From Streptomyces sp. NBC_00490 (GTDB lineage: Bacteria > Actinomycetota > Actinomycetes > Streptomycetales > Streptomycetaceae): a DNA stretch of 64,000 nucleotides. Positions 27,168-35,445 of the stretch are shown here, piece after piece. The notes under the pieces were generated by a model. It saw only the letters and a program-made list of their open reading frames with translations. It searched no databases and was not told the origin of the DNA. The position numbers and the translations under genes were made by a program. Positions within the stretch are counted from its first letter, which is position 1. Every line of letters begins with the position of its first letter. The stretch covers positions 9,672,001 to 9,736,000 of the forward strand of contig NZ_CP107869.1 in assembly GCF_036013645.1 (NCBI RefSeq), written 5' to 3'.

Positions 27168-28076
27168 ATGACCACCACCCTCCCCGTCCTCGTCGTCGGC
27201 GCGACCGGCTCCCTCGGCGGCAAGGTCGTCGACGAACTGCTCAAGCGCGGCAAGAACGTCCGCGCCCTGGTCCGGCCGACCACCGACGCGAGCAGGCTCG
27301 AAAGCCGGGGTGTCGAGATCGCCCGCGGCGACATGCTGGACCTCGACTCGCTCGTCGCCGCCATGAACGGCGCCGACGCCGTGATCACCACCGCCGCCGG
27401 CTACACCCGCGGCGGCAAGAACGCGCACGACATCGACACCGTCGGCAACGCCAACCTCGCCGAGGCCGCCCACCGCGCCGGTATCCGGCGGTTCGTTCTG
27501 ACCAGCATCCTCACCAGCGACCAGACGCCCCAGGTCCCGCACTTCTGGCACAAGAAGATCGCCGAGGACAAGCTCGAACAGCTCGGCGTCCCGTTCGTCG
27601 CGCTGCGTCCGGGGGCCTTCCTCGACCAGATCGGGACCATGGCGGGCAACCCCATCGACAAGGGCCGCCTGACGTGGATCGGCAAGAGCCGCGTCCCGCT
27701 GACCTTCGTCCACACCTCCGACCTCGCGGCCTATCTCGCGGCCGCCGTCGACGCCGAGGCGGACGACGGTGAGCGCATCGACATCGGCTGGGACCGTCCG
27801 ATCAGCATGCGCGAGATGGCCGACCTCATGGGCGCCCGGGCCGGCAAGAAGATCAAGGTGTGGGCCGTCCCCTCCGTCGTGGCCCGGGCCGTAGGAGCCG
27901 TCGCCGGCCGCTTCATGCCTCTGGTCAAGGACATGACCGCGATGTTCGCCTGGTTCGACACGGGTCGCTACGTCGCCGACCCCCGCCGCCAGGAGAAGCT
28001 GTTCGGCCCCGTCCCCACGGCTGAGGACGCCCTCGCCCGGTACACCGACGAGCTGGGCACGACACGGCACCGATGA
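27168..28076 (+). CDS. NmrA-like NAD(P)-binding protein
   Basis: The product is 302 residues from the ATG at 27168 (an in-frame ATG at 27150 is possible). The dinucleotide-binding loop GATGSLGGKV is near the N-terminus, followed by an atypical SDR fold of the NmrA/NAD(P)H quinone oxidoreductase type. Motifs such as RRFVLTSILTSDQ and FVALRPGAFLDQIG are in place of the full Tyr-Lys catalytic pair. It may act as a redox sensor or as a reductase. It is followed by a quinone oxidoreductase and an NTF2-like protein in the same direction. Confidence 0.88.
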   Translation: MTTTLPVLVVGATGSLGGKVVDELLKRGKNVRALVRPTTDASRLESRGVEIARGDMLDLDSLVAAMNGADAVITTAAGYTRGGKNAHDIDTVGNANLAEAAHRAGIRRFVLTSILTSDQTPQVPHFWHKKIAEDKLEQLGVPFVALRPGAFLDQIGTMAGNPIDKGRLTWIGKSRVPLTFVHTSDLAAYLAAAVDAEADDGERIDIGWDRPISMREMADLMGARAGKKIKVWAVPSVVARAVGAVAGRFMPLVKDMTAMFAWFDTGRYVADPRRQEKLFGPVPTAEDALARYTDELGTTRHR

Positions 28077-28192
28077 AGGGCCCGTGTCCCATCCCTCTCC
28101 CGCCGACGGCCTGACCGGGACGCCTTGAGCCTGTCCCTCCGGAACGAGGGGCCCTAAGCCCTGCGACGCCGACTTCACCGGGTGTCCTCCAT

Positions 28193-28230
28193 TGACGATC
28201 AGATGTCCGCAACTGACGGAGCGATTCGCC
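28193..28230 (+). promoter_or_regulatory. Putative AraC-regulator box, copy 1
   Basis: This 38-base segment matches 30944-30981 at 27 of 38 positions, with the shared cores TGTCCGCA and TTCGCC in the same order and spacing. It ends 110 bases upstream of the quinone oxidoreductase start. An AraC regulator is encoded nearby at 30000-30950. Confidence 0.5.
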
Positions 28231-28340
28231 GAATGCCGACAGAAGATCGAGAGGTGCCGCGGCGACCACCCCACCGAGGGCCGGGCCGCAACGTGGCGAT
28301 GGCGACCCCGCGGGTCGTACTCGATAGGTAAGGAACTGGC

Positions 28341-29363
28341 ATGGACAAGCGTGCAGCGTCTGCGGACGTCGGCTCCGCGACGATGCGAGCGGTCGTCGTC
28401 ACTCGGCCCGGCGGCCTGGACGCCCTTCAGGTCACCACGGTGCCGATGCCCGAGCCGCAGCCCGGATGGGTGCGCATCAAGGTGAAGGCGTTCGGCGTCA
28501 ACGAATCTGAGGTCACCACCCGAAAGGGTGAGTCCGACGCGGAGGTCACCTACCCGCGGATTCCCGGCATCGAGGGCGTCGGTGTGGTCGATCAGGCCGA
28601 CGAGGGCAGCGGGCTGCGCCCGGGGCAGCAGGTGGCGACGATGATGGGCGGCATGGGCCGGTCCTTCGACGGCTCGTACGCGCAGTACATGACCGTCCCC
28701 GCGAGGCAGGTCATCCCGTTCGAGACGGGCCTCCCGTGGGAAGTGGTCGGCGCGCTGCCGGAGATGTTCCAGACCGCCTACGGCTCCCTCGCCGCGGGCC
28801 TCGGTCTGCAGGCGGGGCAGACGCTGCTGATCCGCGGCGGCACCTCCACGGTCGGACTGAGCGCGGCCACGATCGCGAAGGACCTCGGAGCCACCGTGCT
28901 GTCCACCACCCGCAGCCCGGATCGGGCCGGGGAACTTCGGGCCATCGGTGTCGACCACCCACTGGTCGACAACGGCACCATCGCCGACGAGGTGCGCGAG
29001 CTGATGCCGGACGGCGTCGACGCCGCACTGGAACTGGTGGGCTGCTCGGTTCTCGCCGACACCTTCCGTACCGTCCGCCGCCACGGCACCGTCTGCTTCA
29101 CCGGAGCCCTGGCAGGCCAGTGGACGATCCCCGACTTCACCCCGTTCATGATCCCCAGCGGGGTGCGGCTGACCAGCTACGCGGGCGGGGCCACCGACCT
29201 GCCCCCGCAGGTGTTCCAGCAGCACCTGCAAGACATCGCCGCCGGACGGCTGGGGGCCCCGGTCGCGAAGGTCCACCACGGCCTGGAACAGGTTCGCGAT
29301 GCCCAGGCCGACGTCGAGGCCGGCACGACGCCGGGCAAGCACGTGGTGCTCCTCGACGACTGA
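28341..29363 (+). CDS. Zinc-independent quinone oxidoreductase (medium-chain dehydrogenase)
   Basis: The 340-residue product is an MDR-family protein lacking the zinc-ligand cysteine cluster, hence of quinone oxidoreductase (Qor) type. It has VTRPGGLDALQV at the start, the VNESEVTTRKG region in place of the zinc site, and the nucleotide loop IRGGTSTVGLSAATIAKDLG. It should reduce quinones or enones with NADPH. AAGGA lies just upstream of the ATG. The NTF2-like gene follows 80 bases later, probably in the same transcript. A putative AraC box lies upstream. Confidence 0.92.
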   Translation: MDKRAASADVGSATMRAVVVTRPGGLDALQVTTVPMPEPQPGWVRIKVKAFGVNESEVTTRKGESDAEVTYPRIPGIEGVGVVDQADEGSGLRPGQQVATMMGGMGRSFDGSYAQYMTVPARQVIPFETGLPWEVVGALPEMFQTAYGSLAAGLGLQAGQTLLIRGGTSTVGLSAATIAKDLGATVLSTTRSPDRAGELRAIGVDHPLVDNGTIADEVRELMPDGVDAALELVGCSVLADTFRTVRRHGTVCFTGALAGQWTIPDFTPFMIPSGVRLTSYAGGATDLPPQVFQQHLQDIAAGRLGAPVAKVHHGLEQVRDAQADVEAGTTPGKHVVLLDD

Positions 29364-29443
29364 GAAACACACCCACCCGCTGAGAACCCCCCATCCGCGC
29401 CGGTCGGAGCCGGCCGACCGCGGCACGCACGAAAGGAACTGTC

Positions 29444-29875
29444 ATGGGCGTCAACAAGGAAGAAATCAGCAAGACCATCCTGGAACTGGAGAAGGCCTTC
29501 AACGAGCGGTGGAGCGTCGGAGACAACCGCGGCTACCTCGACAACTACGCCGAGGACATCAGCTACTTCGACCCGATCGAAAAGGACCTGATCGTCGGCC
29601 GTGACGCGACCATCGCCCACATCGAGGCGATCTACTCCGACCCGCACATCGTGCGCAACGAGTACCTGAACCCCGTTGTGCACGTCAGCGACGGCGGTGA
29701 CTTCGCGGTCCTGGCCTACAACCTGGACACCTACGTGCTCGACGACAACGGCAACGAGCGGCAGCTGCGCGCCTGGAACGCCACCGAGGCGTACCGGCTG
29801 ACCGACGGCGAGTGGCGCATCGTGCACTCCAACTGGGCGTTCGCCCAGACCGCGACAGACGCGATCGCGTCCTGA
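29444..29875 (+). CDS. NTF2/SnoaL-like protein
   Basis: The 143-residue product has the cone-shaped NTF2-like fold: N-terminal helix LEKAFNERWSVGDNRGYLD, then YAEDISYFDPIEKDLIVGRD and a C-terminal strand pair with YRLTDGEWRIVHSNWAFA. The family includes polyketide cyclases, ketosteroid isomerases and stress proteins. AAGGA precedes the ATG. Its place after the quinone oxidoreductase suggests a role in the same small-molecule conversion. Confidence 0.88.
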   Translation: MGVNKEEISKTILELEKAFNERWSVGDNRGYLDNYAEDISYFDPIEKDLIVGRDATIAHIEAIYSDPHIVRNEYLNPVVHVSDGGDFAVLAYNLDTYVLDDNGNERQLRAWNATEAYRLTDGEWRIVHSNWAFAQTATDAIAS

Positions 29876-29880
29876 CCGGG

Positions 29881-29955
29881 GAAACCCCGGGCAAGCTCGT
29901 CGCGATCGCCGGCGTCTGCGGCTCGGGCAAGTCCTCGCTCGCCCTCGACGGCCCG
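29881..29955 (+). pseudogene. Walker A remnant of a UvrA-like ATPase
   Basis: Directly after the NTF2 gene a forward frame encodes GKLVAIAGVCGSGKSSLALD, the P-loop strand of UvrA or UvrA-like ABC proteins. It has no start and degenerates on both sides. It is a short relic and not a gene. Confidence 0.5.
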
Positions 29956-29999
29956 AGGATCGCTCGGCCCGGGAAGCGCAAGCTTGTGCCGCGCCCGCC

Positions 30000-30950
30000 T
30001 CACATGCCGGGCCCGGCTTCGCGGGCCGCGAAGGCGGCCGGGGTGAGACCGGTGTGGCCACGGAAGAAGCGGCCGAAGTTCGCGGGATCGGTGAACCCGA
30101 GATTCTGGGCCACAGTCCGGGCGTCCCAACCGGCCCCTCCCAGCAGCCGCCGCGCTTCGAGCAGCCGCCGCTGGTCGATGACCTCACGCACCCCCTTGCC
30201 GACGGCATCCCGGGCCGCGCGGCTGAGGGTACGAACCGAACATCCGAGCAACTCGGCATAGTCCGCAGCCCGGTGAAGCTCCCGGAAGTGCAGCTCCAGG
30301 GCGTCCACGAACCGTGCGTAGGTGTCCCGGCGGCCCGTGCCGTCCTCAGTCGCGCCGGTCGTGGTGACATCCGGGGAGTTGGCAAGGCGCAGCAGCAGCG
30401 ATTCGAGCAGGCTGCGCCGCAGGGCGTGGTGGACATCGAGCCGGCGCCGCCCCAACGCACGGTGTTCGTCCAGGAGTTGGAGCGCCGTCTGCCGCAGCCA
30501 GTCCGCGTCGTCGGGGTGCGGGCTCAGTACGGCAGGGGCCTCGTGCGCGGTGAGCGGGGCCAGCAGACGGGCGGCGTCGGACGTCAGCACGTCCGGCTCG
30601 AACAGGATGAACAAGCCGCGTACGGCACCTGGTGGATGCCAGCACTGCGCGTGCCCGGGACGGACCCACAGCCACTGGCCGCCGGCGACGGTCCGCGTGA
30701 CGTGGTCGACGTCGTGGAGCAGCTCGCCCTCGGTGACGAGGATCAGGTAGTGGAAGGTGGCACGGCCCGGACGGGGCGGGTTCCACGGCCAGTCGTCGTG
30801 CTCGGCGAAGAAGTCCTCGACGGTGCTCACCTCAAGGCCGTACGGAGTGCCGACCGGGGGCTGGAAGCCGTACAGCGGAACCGATGCCTCACCGGCCTGC
30901 CCGCTGCGTCCGACGCGGGCAGGCTGCCTGGAGTGTCGCTTGCTGACCAT
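30000..30950 (-). CDS. AraC-family transcriptional regulator
   Basis: The product is 316 residues from the ATG at 30950. An N-terminal cupin-like sensor domain (about 20-170, with HYLILVTEGELLHDVDHV and GGQWLWVRPGHAQCWHPPG) precedes two helix-turn-helix motifs (AADYAELLGCSVRTLSRAAR and DARTVAQNLGFTDPANFGRF). It is divergent from the tandem MmcQ/YjbR genes. A repeated 38-base box lies over its start region and again upstream of 28341, so it may activate both operons; this is inferred. Confidence 0.92.
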   Translation of the reverse strand: MVSKRHSRQPARVGRSGQAGEASVPLYGFQPPVGTPYGLEVSTVEDFFAEHDDWPWNPPRPGRATFHYLILVTEGELLHDVDHVTRTVAGGQWLWVRPGHAQCWHPPGAVRGLFILFEPDVLTSDAARLLAPLTAHEAPAVLSPHPDDADWLRQTALQLLDEHRALGRRRLDVHHALRRSLLESLLLRLANSPDVTTTGATEDGTGRRDTYARFVDALELHFRELHRAADYAELLGCSVRTLSRAARDAVGKGVREVIDQRRLLEARRLLGGAGWDARTVAQNLGFTDPANFGRFFRGHTGLTPAAFAAREAGPGM

Positions 30951-30981
30951 CACGTGTCCGCAGTTTACCCGCCGTTTCGCC
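30944..30981 (+). promoter_or_regulatory. Putative AraC-regulator box, copy 2
   Basis: This copy shares 27 of 38 bases with 28193-28230, including TGTCCGCA and TTCGCC. It overlaps the AraC start codon and ends 83 bases upstream of the MmcQ/YjbR start at 31065. Autoregulation plus divergent activation is a plausible reading. Confidence 0.5.
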
Positions 30982-31064
30982 CGCGTCGCCGGAATGGTTG
31001 GAGGGTGCCGTCCGCGCCGATGGCGGACGCCTTTGCCCGCCACCACCCGAGAAGGGAAACGCTC

Positions 31065-31460
31065 ATGAACGGAACGACCCTGCAGACGTTCGCCGCCGAG
31101 TGCGCGGAGGGACTTCCCCGGACCAAGCTGGAACATCCCTTCGGCCCGGACTGGGAGGTCTTCAAGGTAGGAGGCAAGGTGTTCATGCTGATGACCGAGG
31201 TGCCCGGGCGCCCCGTCGTGATCCTCAAGGCGGACCCCGGCGAAGCCCACGCCCTGCGGGAGCAGTACAGCCAGATCACCCCCGGCTACCACATGAACAA
31301 GAAGCACTGGATCACGCTGGAGGGCGGTGCAGGCGTCGACCAGAGGCTCGTCAGGGAGCTCGTCACCGACTCCTACCTGCTCGTCGTCGCCCACCTGCCC
31401 AAAGCCGAGCGGCCCGTCGACCCGCACACCTACGGCACCAGCACACGGGCGGCCCGGTGA
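31065..31460 (+). CDS. MmcQ/YjbR-family protein (first of tandem pair)
   Basis: The 131-residue product has the YjbR/MmcQ double-wing fold pattern: TKLEHPFGPDWEVFKVGGKV, then VILKADPGEAHALREQY, ITPGYHMNKKHWITL and a C-terminal helix ending with LVREL. Members are small basic proteins with a possible DNA-binding fold but unknown targets. GAAGGGAAAC precedes the ATG. Its stop overlaps the GTG of the second copy, so they are translationally coupled. Confidence 0.9.
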   Translation: MNGTTLQTFAAECAEGLPRTKLEHPFGPDWEVFKVGGKVFMLMTEVPGRPVVILKADPGEAHALREQYSQITPGYHMNKKHWITLEGGAGVDQRLVRELVTDSYLLVVAHLPKAERPVDPHTYGTSTRAAR

Positions 31461-31855
31461 GCGCGGCCGGTGACCGCCTCCAGGACACCGCCCGACAGGC
31501 GGCCCTCGCCCTGCGCGACGTCAGCCACGGCCGCCCCTTCACCCCGGGACTCGACGTCTACAAGGTCGCGGGCAAGGTGTTCCTGATCGTCACCGACGAC
31601 CCGGACGAACAGATCATCACGGTCAAGTGCGAGCCCGAGCACGCGCGGGCACTGGAGCGCGGCTACGCCTCGATCACCCCGGGCCGCTATCTCGACAAGA
31701 GGCACTGGGTCACGCTGGGGCCCGGGCGGGGCGTCACGAAGCAGCTGATCAGTGACGCGGTCGAGCACGCCTACGACCTGGTCGTCGACGGTTTGCCACA
31801 CAGCGAGCGCCCGCATGGGCCGGCTTCTGACAAGGCCGCGACTGACAGCGAGTGA
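31457..31855 (+). CDS. MmcQ/YjbR-family protein (second of tandem pair)
   Basis: The product is 132 residues from the GTG at 31457, overlapping the previous stop (GTGA). It has the same landmarks as its neighbour: HGRPFTPGLDVYKVAGKV, ITVKCEPEHARALERGY, ITPGRYLDKRHWVTL and LISDAVEHAYDLV. The copies are clearly diverged, so the duplication is old and both are likely retained for a paired role, perhaps as a heterodimer (inferred). Confidence 0.9.
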   Translation: MSAAGDRLQDTARQAALALRDVSHGRPFTPGLDVYKVAGKVFLIVTDDPDEQIITVKCEPEHARALERGYASITPGRYLDKRHWVTLGPGRGVTKQLISDAVEHAYDLVVDGLPHSERPHGPASDKAATDSE

Positions 31856-32300
31856 GGTCGGCTGTGCGACCAGAGTCCTGACCGAGGTTCCGATTGCGGG
31901 GGAGGCGCCAGCGCCTTCAGAAGTGGTCGGGGTGTCGCGCGCGGCGCGCCCGAGATGCCCGCGGCTGAGCCGCGGAAGTTCCGCCGATGGCCTCAAGGCA
32001 GTCCACCGCGGGGGAACGCCATGAGAGGCCGCGCGCCATCGCCGTCCCGAGCTCCGGTCGCGTCAACACGTCAGGCCGCGTCGCCCCGCCATGTACGGAC
32101 CGTGCCCGCCGACATGCGCAGACGCCTGTGGCCTTCGACGATGGACGGAACATCAAGGCGCAGGGACCCACACGTCGGCACGCCGTGCACCCACGCCGTT
32201 CACCGGCCGAGACCGGTGCTCCGCCAAAGTCGCCCCCTCTCCCTCAGATCCTTCTCTGATCGCCGGGCATGACCACTTGCCATCGGCCGACGACCACTCT
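31856..32300. other. Intergenic region without a supported gene
   Basis: About 450 bases with only short frames of poor codon bias on both strands. No terminator, repeat or remnant is convincing. The right end leads into the operator pair before the SDR gene. Confidence 0.45.
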
Positions 32301-32304
32301 ATGG

Positions 32305-32333
32305 TCGTACGAACGTAAGACATACGATCGTAA
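32305..32333. promoter_or_regulatory. Tandem operator, likely TetR-bound
   Basis: TACGAACGTAA (32308-32318) and TACGATCGTAA (32323-32333) are near-identical repeats 15 bases apart; the second contains the perfect palindrome TACGATCGTA, and TCGTACGA (32305-32312) is also palindromic. They lie 22 bases before the SDR start. The TetR regulator encoded at 33418 is the natural candidate. Confidence 0.6.
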
Positions 32334-32354
32334 TGCAAAGCAGGGGAGACAGTG

Positions 32355-33170
32355 ATGGCGACAACTCGGCCGGTGGCGCTCGTGACAGGTGCCTCATCGG
32401 GGATCGGCAAGGAAACGGCCCGCGCCTTCGCCGCGGCGGGCTTCGAGGTGATCGGAACAACTCGCAACGCCGCGCGAGTCACCGCGCCCGCCGGGGTGGC
32501 CTACCTCGACCTGAACGTGACCAGCGACGAATCGGTCGCCTCCGTGGTCAAGCAGGTGATCGACCGGTTCGGGCGCATCGACGTCCTGGTCAACAACGCC
32601 GGCGTCGGCGCCAACGGTGCCGCCGAGGAGTTCTCGGTCGCCCGGACGCAGGAGGTCTTCGACGTCAACGTCTACGGCATCATGCGGATGACCAAGGCGG
32701 TCCTGCCGCACATGCGCGCTCAACGCCGCGGACGCGTCATCAACGTCTCCTCGCTCAGCGGGTTCGTCCCCAGCCCGTTCATGGCCATCTACACCTCGAC
32801 CAAGCACGCGGTCGAGGGCTACTCCGGTTCGCTGGACCACGAGGTCCGCGAGCACGGCGTGCGGATCCTGCTCGTCGAGCCCGGCCCGATCAACACCCCG
32901 TTCGGGGACCACAGCGTGCAGGGCGACACCCCGATGCCGCTCTACGCGTCGGGACGGCGCACCTTCGACGAGGTGCTGGCGAAGAACACCAGCGGCGGCG
33001 ACGATCCCGCCACCGTGGCCAAGGTGATCGTCGCGGCGGCCACCGACCGGAGCCCGAAGCTGCGGCGCACCGCCGGCTCTACGGCCGCGAGCATCAGCGT
33101 GTTCCACCGCGTCCTTCCGGCCCGGGTCTTCGACCGCATCGTCCGCAGGTTCAACCGGATGCCGAACTGA
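32355..33170 (+). CDS. Short-chain dehydrogenase/reductase
   Basis: The product is 271 residues from the ATG at 32355 (GGGGAG 6 bases upstream). It is a classical SDR with cofactor loop GASSGIG, NNAG motif (LVNNAGVGAN), catalytic Ser (NVSSLSGFV) and YTSTK active site. It should catalyse NAD(P)-dependent oxidation or reduction of a hydroxyl or keto group. It precedes a TetR gene in the same direction and has a tandem operator in front, a common self-contained SDR-TetR unit. Confidence 0.93.
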   Translation: MATTRPVALVTGASSGIGKETARAFAAAGFEVIGTTRNAARVTAPAGVAYLDLNVTSDESVASVVKQVIDRFGRIDVLVNNAGVGANGAAEEFSVARTQEVFDVNVYGIMRMTKAVLPHMRAQRRGRVINVSSLSGFVPSPFMAIYTSTKHAVEGYSGSLDHEVREHGVRILLVEPGPINTPFGDHSVQGDTPMPLYASGRRTFDEVLAKNTSGGDDPATVAKVIVAAATDRSPKLRRTAGSTAASISVFHRVLPARVFDRIVRRFNRMPN

Positions 33171-33208
33171 CCCTCGCCCTTCGCCTGCCCGAACCCGTCC
33201 GAAGGCGA

Positions 33209-33313
33209 CGGCGCGTCTTCCACGAGGTGAGCGCGGAGGCGTTGAAGACCGACAAGGGACCCGCCCTCGTCGCCAAAGCGATTGCCACCGCGGCCACCGA
33301 CAGGAAGCCCCAA
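33209..33313 (+). pseudogene. Remnant of an SDR C-terminus
   Basis: This forward stretch encodes VFHEVSAEALKTDKGPALV and IATAATDRKPQ. It aligns with TFDEVLAKNTSGGDDPATV and IVAAATDRSPK of the adjacent SDR (about residues 205-240). It lacks start and active site. It looks like the end of a lost or recombined second SDR gene. Confidence 0.55.
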
Positions 33314-33417
33314 CGGCACCCGCAAGGCGGTCCTGACCAGCGCGGTGGGCCTCGCCCTCCACGTCCGCGATCCGCGGTGACCGGCTTACATCACCGACGG
33401 TGGGGAGGAATGTAAAA

Positions 33418-34005
33418 GTGCGGTACGCGAAACAACACAAGCAGGAGACGCGGCAGCGGATCATCGCGACGGCGGGCCGTCGGCTCAAACGGGACGGCAT
33501 CGACGGCTCCGGGGTCGCCACCCTCATGAAGGACGCGGGCCTGACCGGCGGCACCTTCTACGCCTACTTCGATTCCAAGGACCACCTCGTCGCCACCGCG
33601 GTCGCCGACCAGATGCGCGCCCAGCACGCGAACATCGTCGCCCAGGCCGCCCCCGGCCGCGCCGGACTCGAACAGATCATCCGCTGGTACTTCTCACCCC
33701 AGCAGCGCGACACCATCGAGGACGGCTGCCCCAACGCCGCACTCCTCGACGAGATCGCCCGCTCCACCGACCCCACCCGACAGGCCTACACCCACGGCGC
33801 CCTCGTCCTCATCGACGGCTTCGCCGCCCGCCTGGCCCCCCACGACCCACCCTCGGCACGCCTGACGGCACTCAGCCTCCTCGGCATGATGGCCGGAACC
33901 CTCCAACTCTCCCGCGCCCTGACCGACCGCCAACTCGCCGACCAACTCCTCGAACAAGGCATCCGCAACGCCCTCGCACTGATAGACGCCGAACGGCACA
34001 ACTGA
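33418..34005 (+). CDS. TetR-family transcriptional regulator
   Basis: The product is 195 residues from the GTG at 33418 (GGGGAGGA about 9 bases upstream). The N-terminal helix-turn-helix (about 10-55) has TRQRIIATAGRRLKRDGIDG and LTGGTFYAYFDSKD. The C-terminal ligand domain has a conserved cysteine in DGCPNAALLDEIAR. It probably represses the upstream SDR gene through the repeats at 32305-32333. Confidence 0.92.
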   Translation: MRYAKQHKQETRQRIIATAGRRLKRDGIDGSGVATLMKDAGLTGGTFYAYFDSKDHLVATAVADQMRAQHANIVAQAAPGRAGLEQIIRWYFSPQQRDTIEDGCPNAALLDEIARSTDPTRQAYTHGALVLIDGFAARLAPHDPPSARLTALSLLGMMAGTLQLSRALTDRQLADQLLEQGIRNALALIDAERHN

Positions 34006-34104
34006 TCGCTTGAGTCGGTGACCTGTGTTTCATGCGGGGATGCTGAAGACGACGCTCCCAGCCCAGGGGGACTCCGGTGAAGACATCCCGATCCGGGCGC
34101 CATC

Positions 34105-34284
34105 ATGCTCCGAGATGCAGCGAGGCCTCTGCGTGCCGCGCTGCGCATGAGCACCCGAGCCTGCGCCGGACACCTGGGCGTCGCCCTGCGCAAAGTTGCC
34201 AAGCGGGAGAGCCTGGGCGCCGAAACGCCACCCCGGACCGATACCCAGACGGTCCCCGTCACCGCGCGGCCGTGGTCCGCGTGA
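34105..34284 (+). pseudogene. Remnant of an XRE-type helix-turn-helix gene
   Basis: The 59-codon frame contains LRAALRMSTRACAGHLGV, which resembles Streptomyces XRE regulators (LR..LRMSTREFAxHLGV). The helix is followed by degenerate sequence and an early stop. No ribosome binding site is seen. It is most likely a decayed piece of a regulator gene. The rest of 34006-34415 shows nothing. Confidence 0.45.
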
Positions 34285-34415
34285 GCCGCCCGTTCAGGTC
34301 CCTCGGGGACAACAGGCGACCAGGCCGGTGGACGAGACGTTCGGGCGCGTGGCGCCTGAGCCCGTACGACGGCACCGGCCGGTCCCCTGTCCCGTAGCGC
34401 GCGCTGTCGTTGTGG

Positions 34416-35438
34416 TCAGCGCCAGCCCAGTGCGGGAGCGACGTGCGTGAGGATGCTCTCGATCACGTGGGCGTTGTAGGCGACTCCGAGCTGGTTGGGC
34501 ACGGTGAGGAGCAGCGTGTCGGCGGCGGCGACCGCTTCGTCCTCGGCGAGCTGCTTGACCAGCGCGTCGGGCTCGGCGGCGTAGGAGCGGCCGAAGATGG
34601 CCCGGGTGTTGGCGTCGATGTAGCCGATCTGGTCCTTCGAGTTGGACTCGCGGCCGAAGTAGGCGCGGTCGCGGTCGTCGACGAGGGCGAAGATGCTGCG
34701 GCTGACCGAGACCCGCGGCCGGCGGCTGTGGCCCGCCTTTTGCCAGGCGTCGTGGTAGGCCTCGATCTGCTTGCGCTGCTGGACGTGCAGGGGTTCGCCG
34801 CTCTCGTCGTCCTTGAGGGTGGAGCTCTGCAGGTTCATCCCGAGTGTGGCCGCCCACGCCGCGGTGGCGTTCGAGCTCGATCCCCACCAGATACGGTCCC
34901 TGAGGCCCTCGGAGTGCGGCTCGACACGCAGCAGCCCCGGCGGGTTGGAGAACATCGGATTGGGGTTCGGCTCCGCGAACCCCTCGCCCTTGAGCACGTC
35001 GAGGAGGCGCTCGGTGTGGGCGCGTGCCATGTCGCCGTCGGTCATCCCCTCGGACGGCACATGCCCGAAGTGGCGCCAGCCGTCGATGACCTGCTCCGGG
35101 GATCCCCGGCTGAGGCCGAGCTGGAGTCGGCCACCGGAGATGAGATCCGCGGCGCCCGCGTCCTCGGCCATGTACAGCGGGTTCTCGTAGCGCATGTCGA
35201 TCACGCCGGTGCCGATCTCGATCCGGCTGGTACGCGCGCCGATGGCAGCGAGCAGCGGGAAAGGCGAGGCGTACTGCCGCGCGAAGTGATGGACCCGGAA
35301 GTACGCGCCGTCGGCGCCCAGCTCCTCCGCGGCGACTGCGAGGTCGATCGCCTGGAGGAGCGCATCCGCCGCGGAGCGCGTCTGTGAGTGCGGCGATGGC
35401 GTCCAGTGGCCGAAGGACAGGAACCCGATCTTTTTCAT
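34416..35438 (-). CDS. LLM-class flavin-dependent oxidoreductase
   Basis: The product is 340 residues from the ATG at 35438 (GAAAGCGG upstream). It is an intact bacterial luciferase-like monooxygenase: MKKIGFLSFGHWTPSPHSQT, RVHHFARQYASPFPLLAAIG, IEIGTGVIDMRYENPLYMAE and a C-terminal TLLLTVPNQLGVAYNAHVI. It uses reduced FMN or F420 on an unknown substrate. It is only distantly related to the broken gene at 7793-8860. The DUF7677-like gene lies directly upstream in the same direction. Confidence 0.92.
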   Translation of the reverse strand: MKKIGFLSFGHWTPSPHSQTRSAADALLQAIDLAVAAEELGADGAYFRVHHFARQYASPFPLLAAIGARTSRIEIGTGVIDMRYENPLYMAEDAGAADLISGGRLQLGLSRGSPEQVIDGWRHFGHVPSEGMTDGDMARAHTERLLDVLKGEGFAEPNPNPMFSNPPGLLRVEPHSEGLRDRIWWGSSSNATAAWAATLGMNLQSSTLKDDESGEPLHVQQRKQIEAYHDAWQKAGHSRRPRVSVSRSIFALVDDRDRAYFGRESNSKDQIGYIDANTRAIFGRSYAAEPDALVKQLAEDEAVAAADTLLLTVPNQLGVAYNAHVIESILTHVAPALGWR

Positions 35439-35445
35439 ACCGCTT

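Noticed and set aside
26985..29426. 813-codon reverse frame over the NmrA-like and quinone oxidoreductase genes
   Set aside because: It covers two well-supported forward genes and the gap between them; no motif.
29876..29890. CCGGGG-AAA-CCCCGG hairpin as terminator of the NTF2 gene
   Set aside because: The stem is only 6 bp with a 3-base loop and overlaps the stop codon region; too weak to call.
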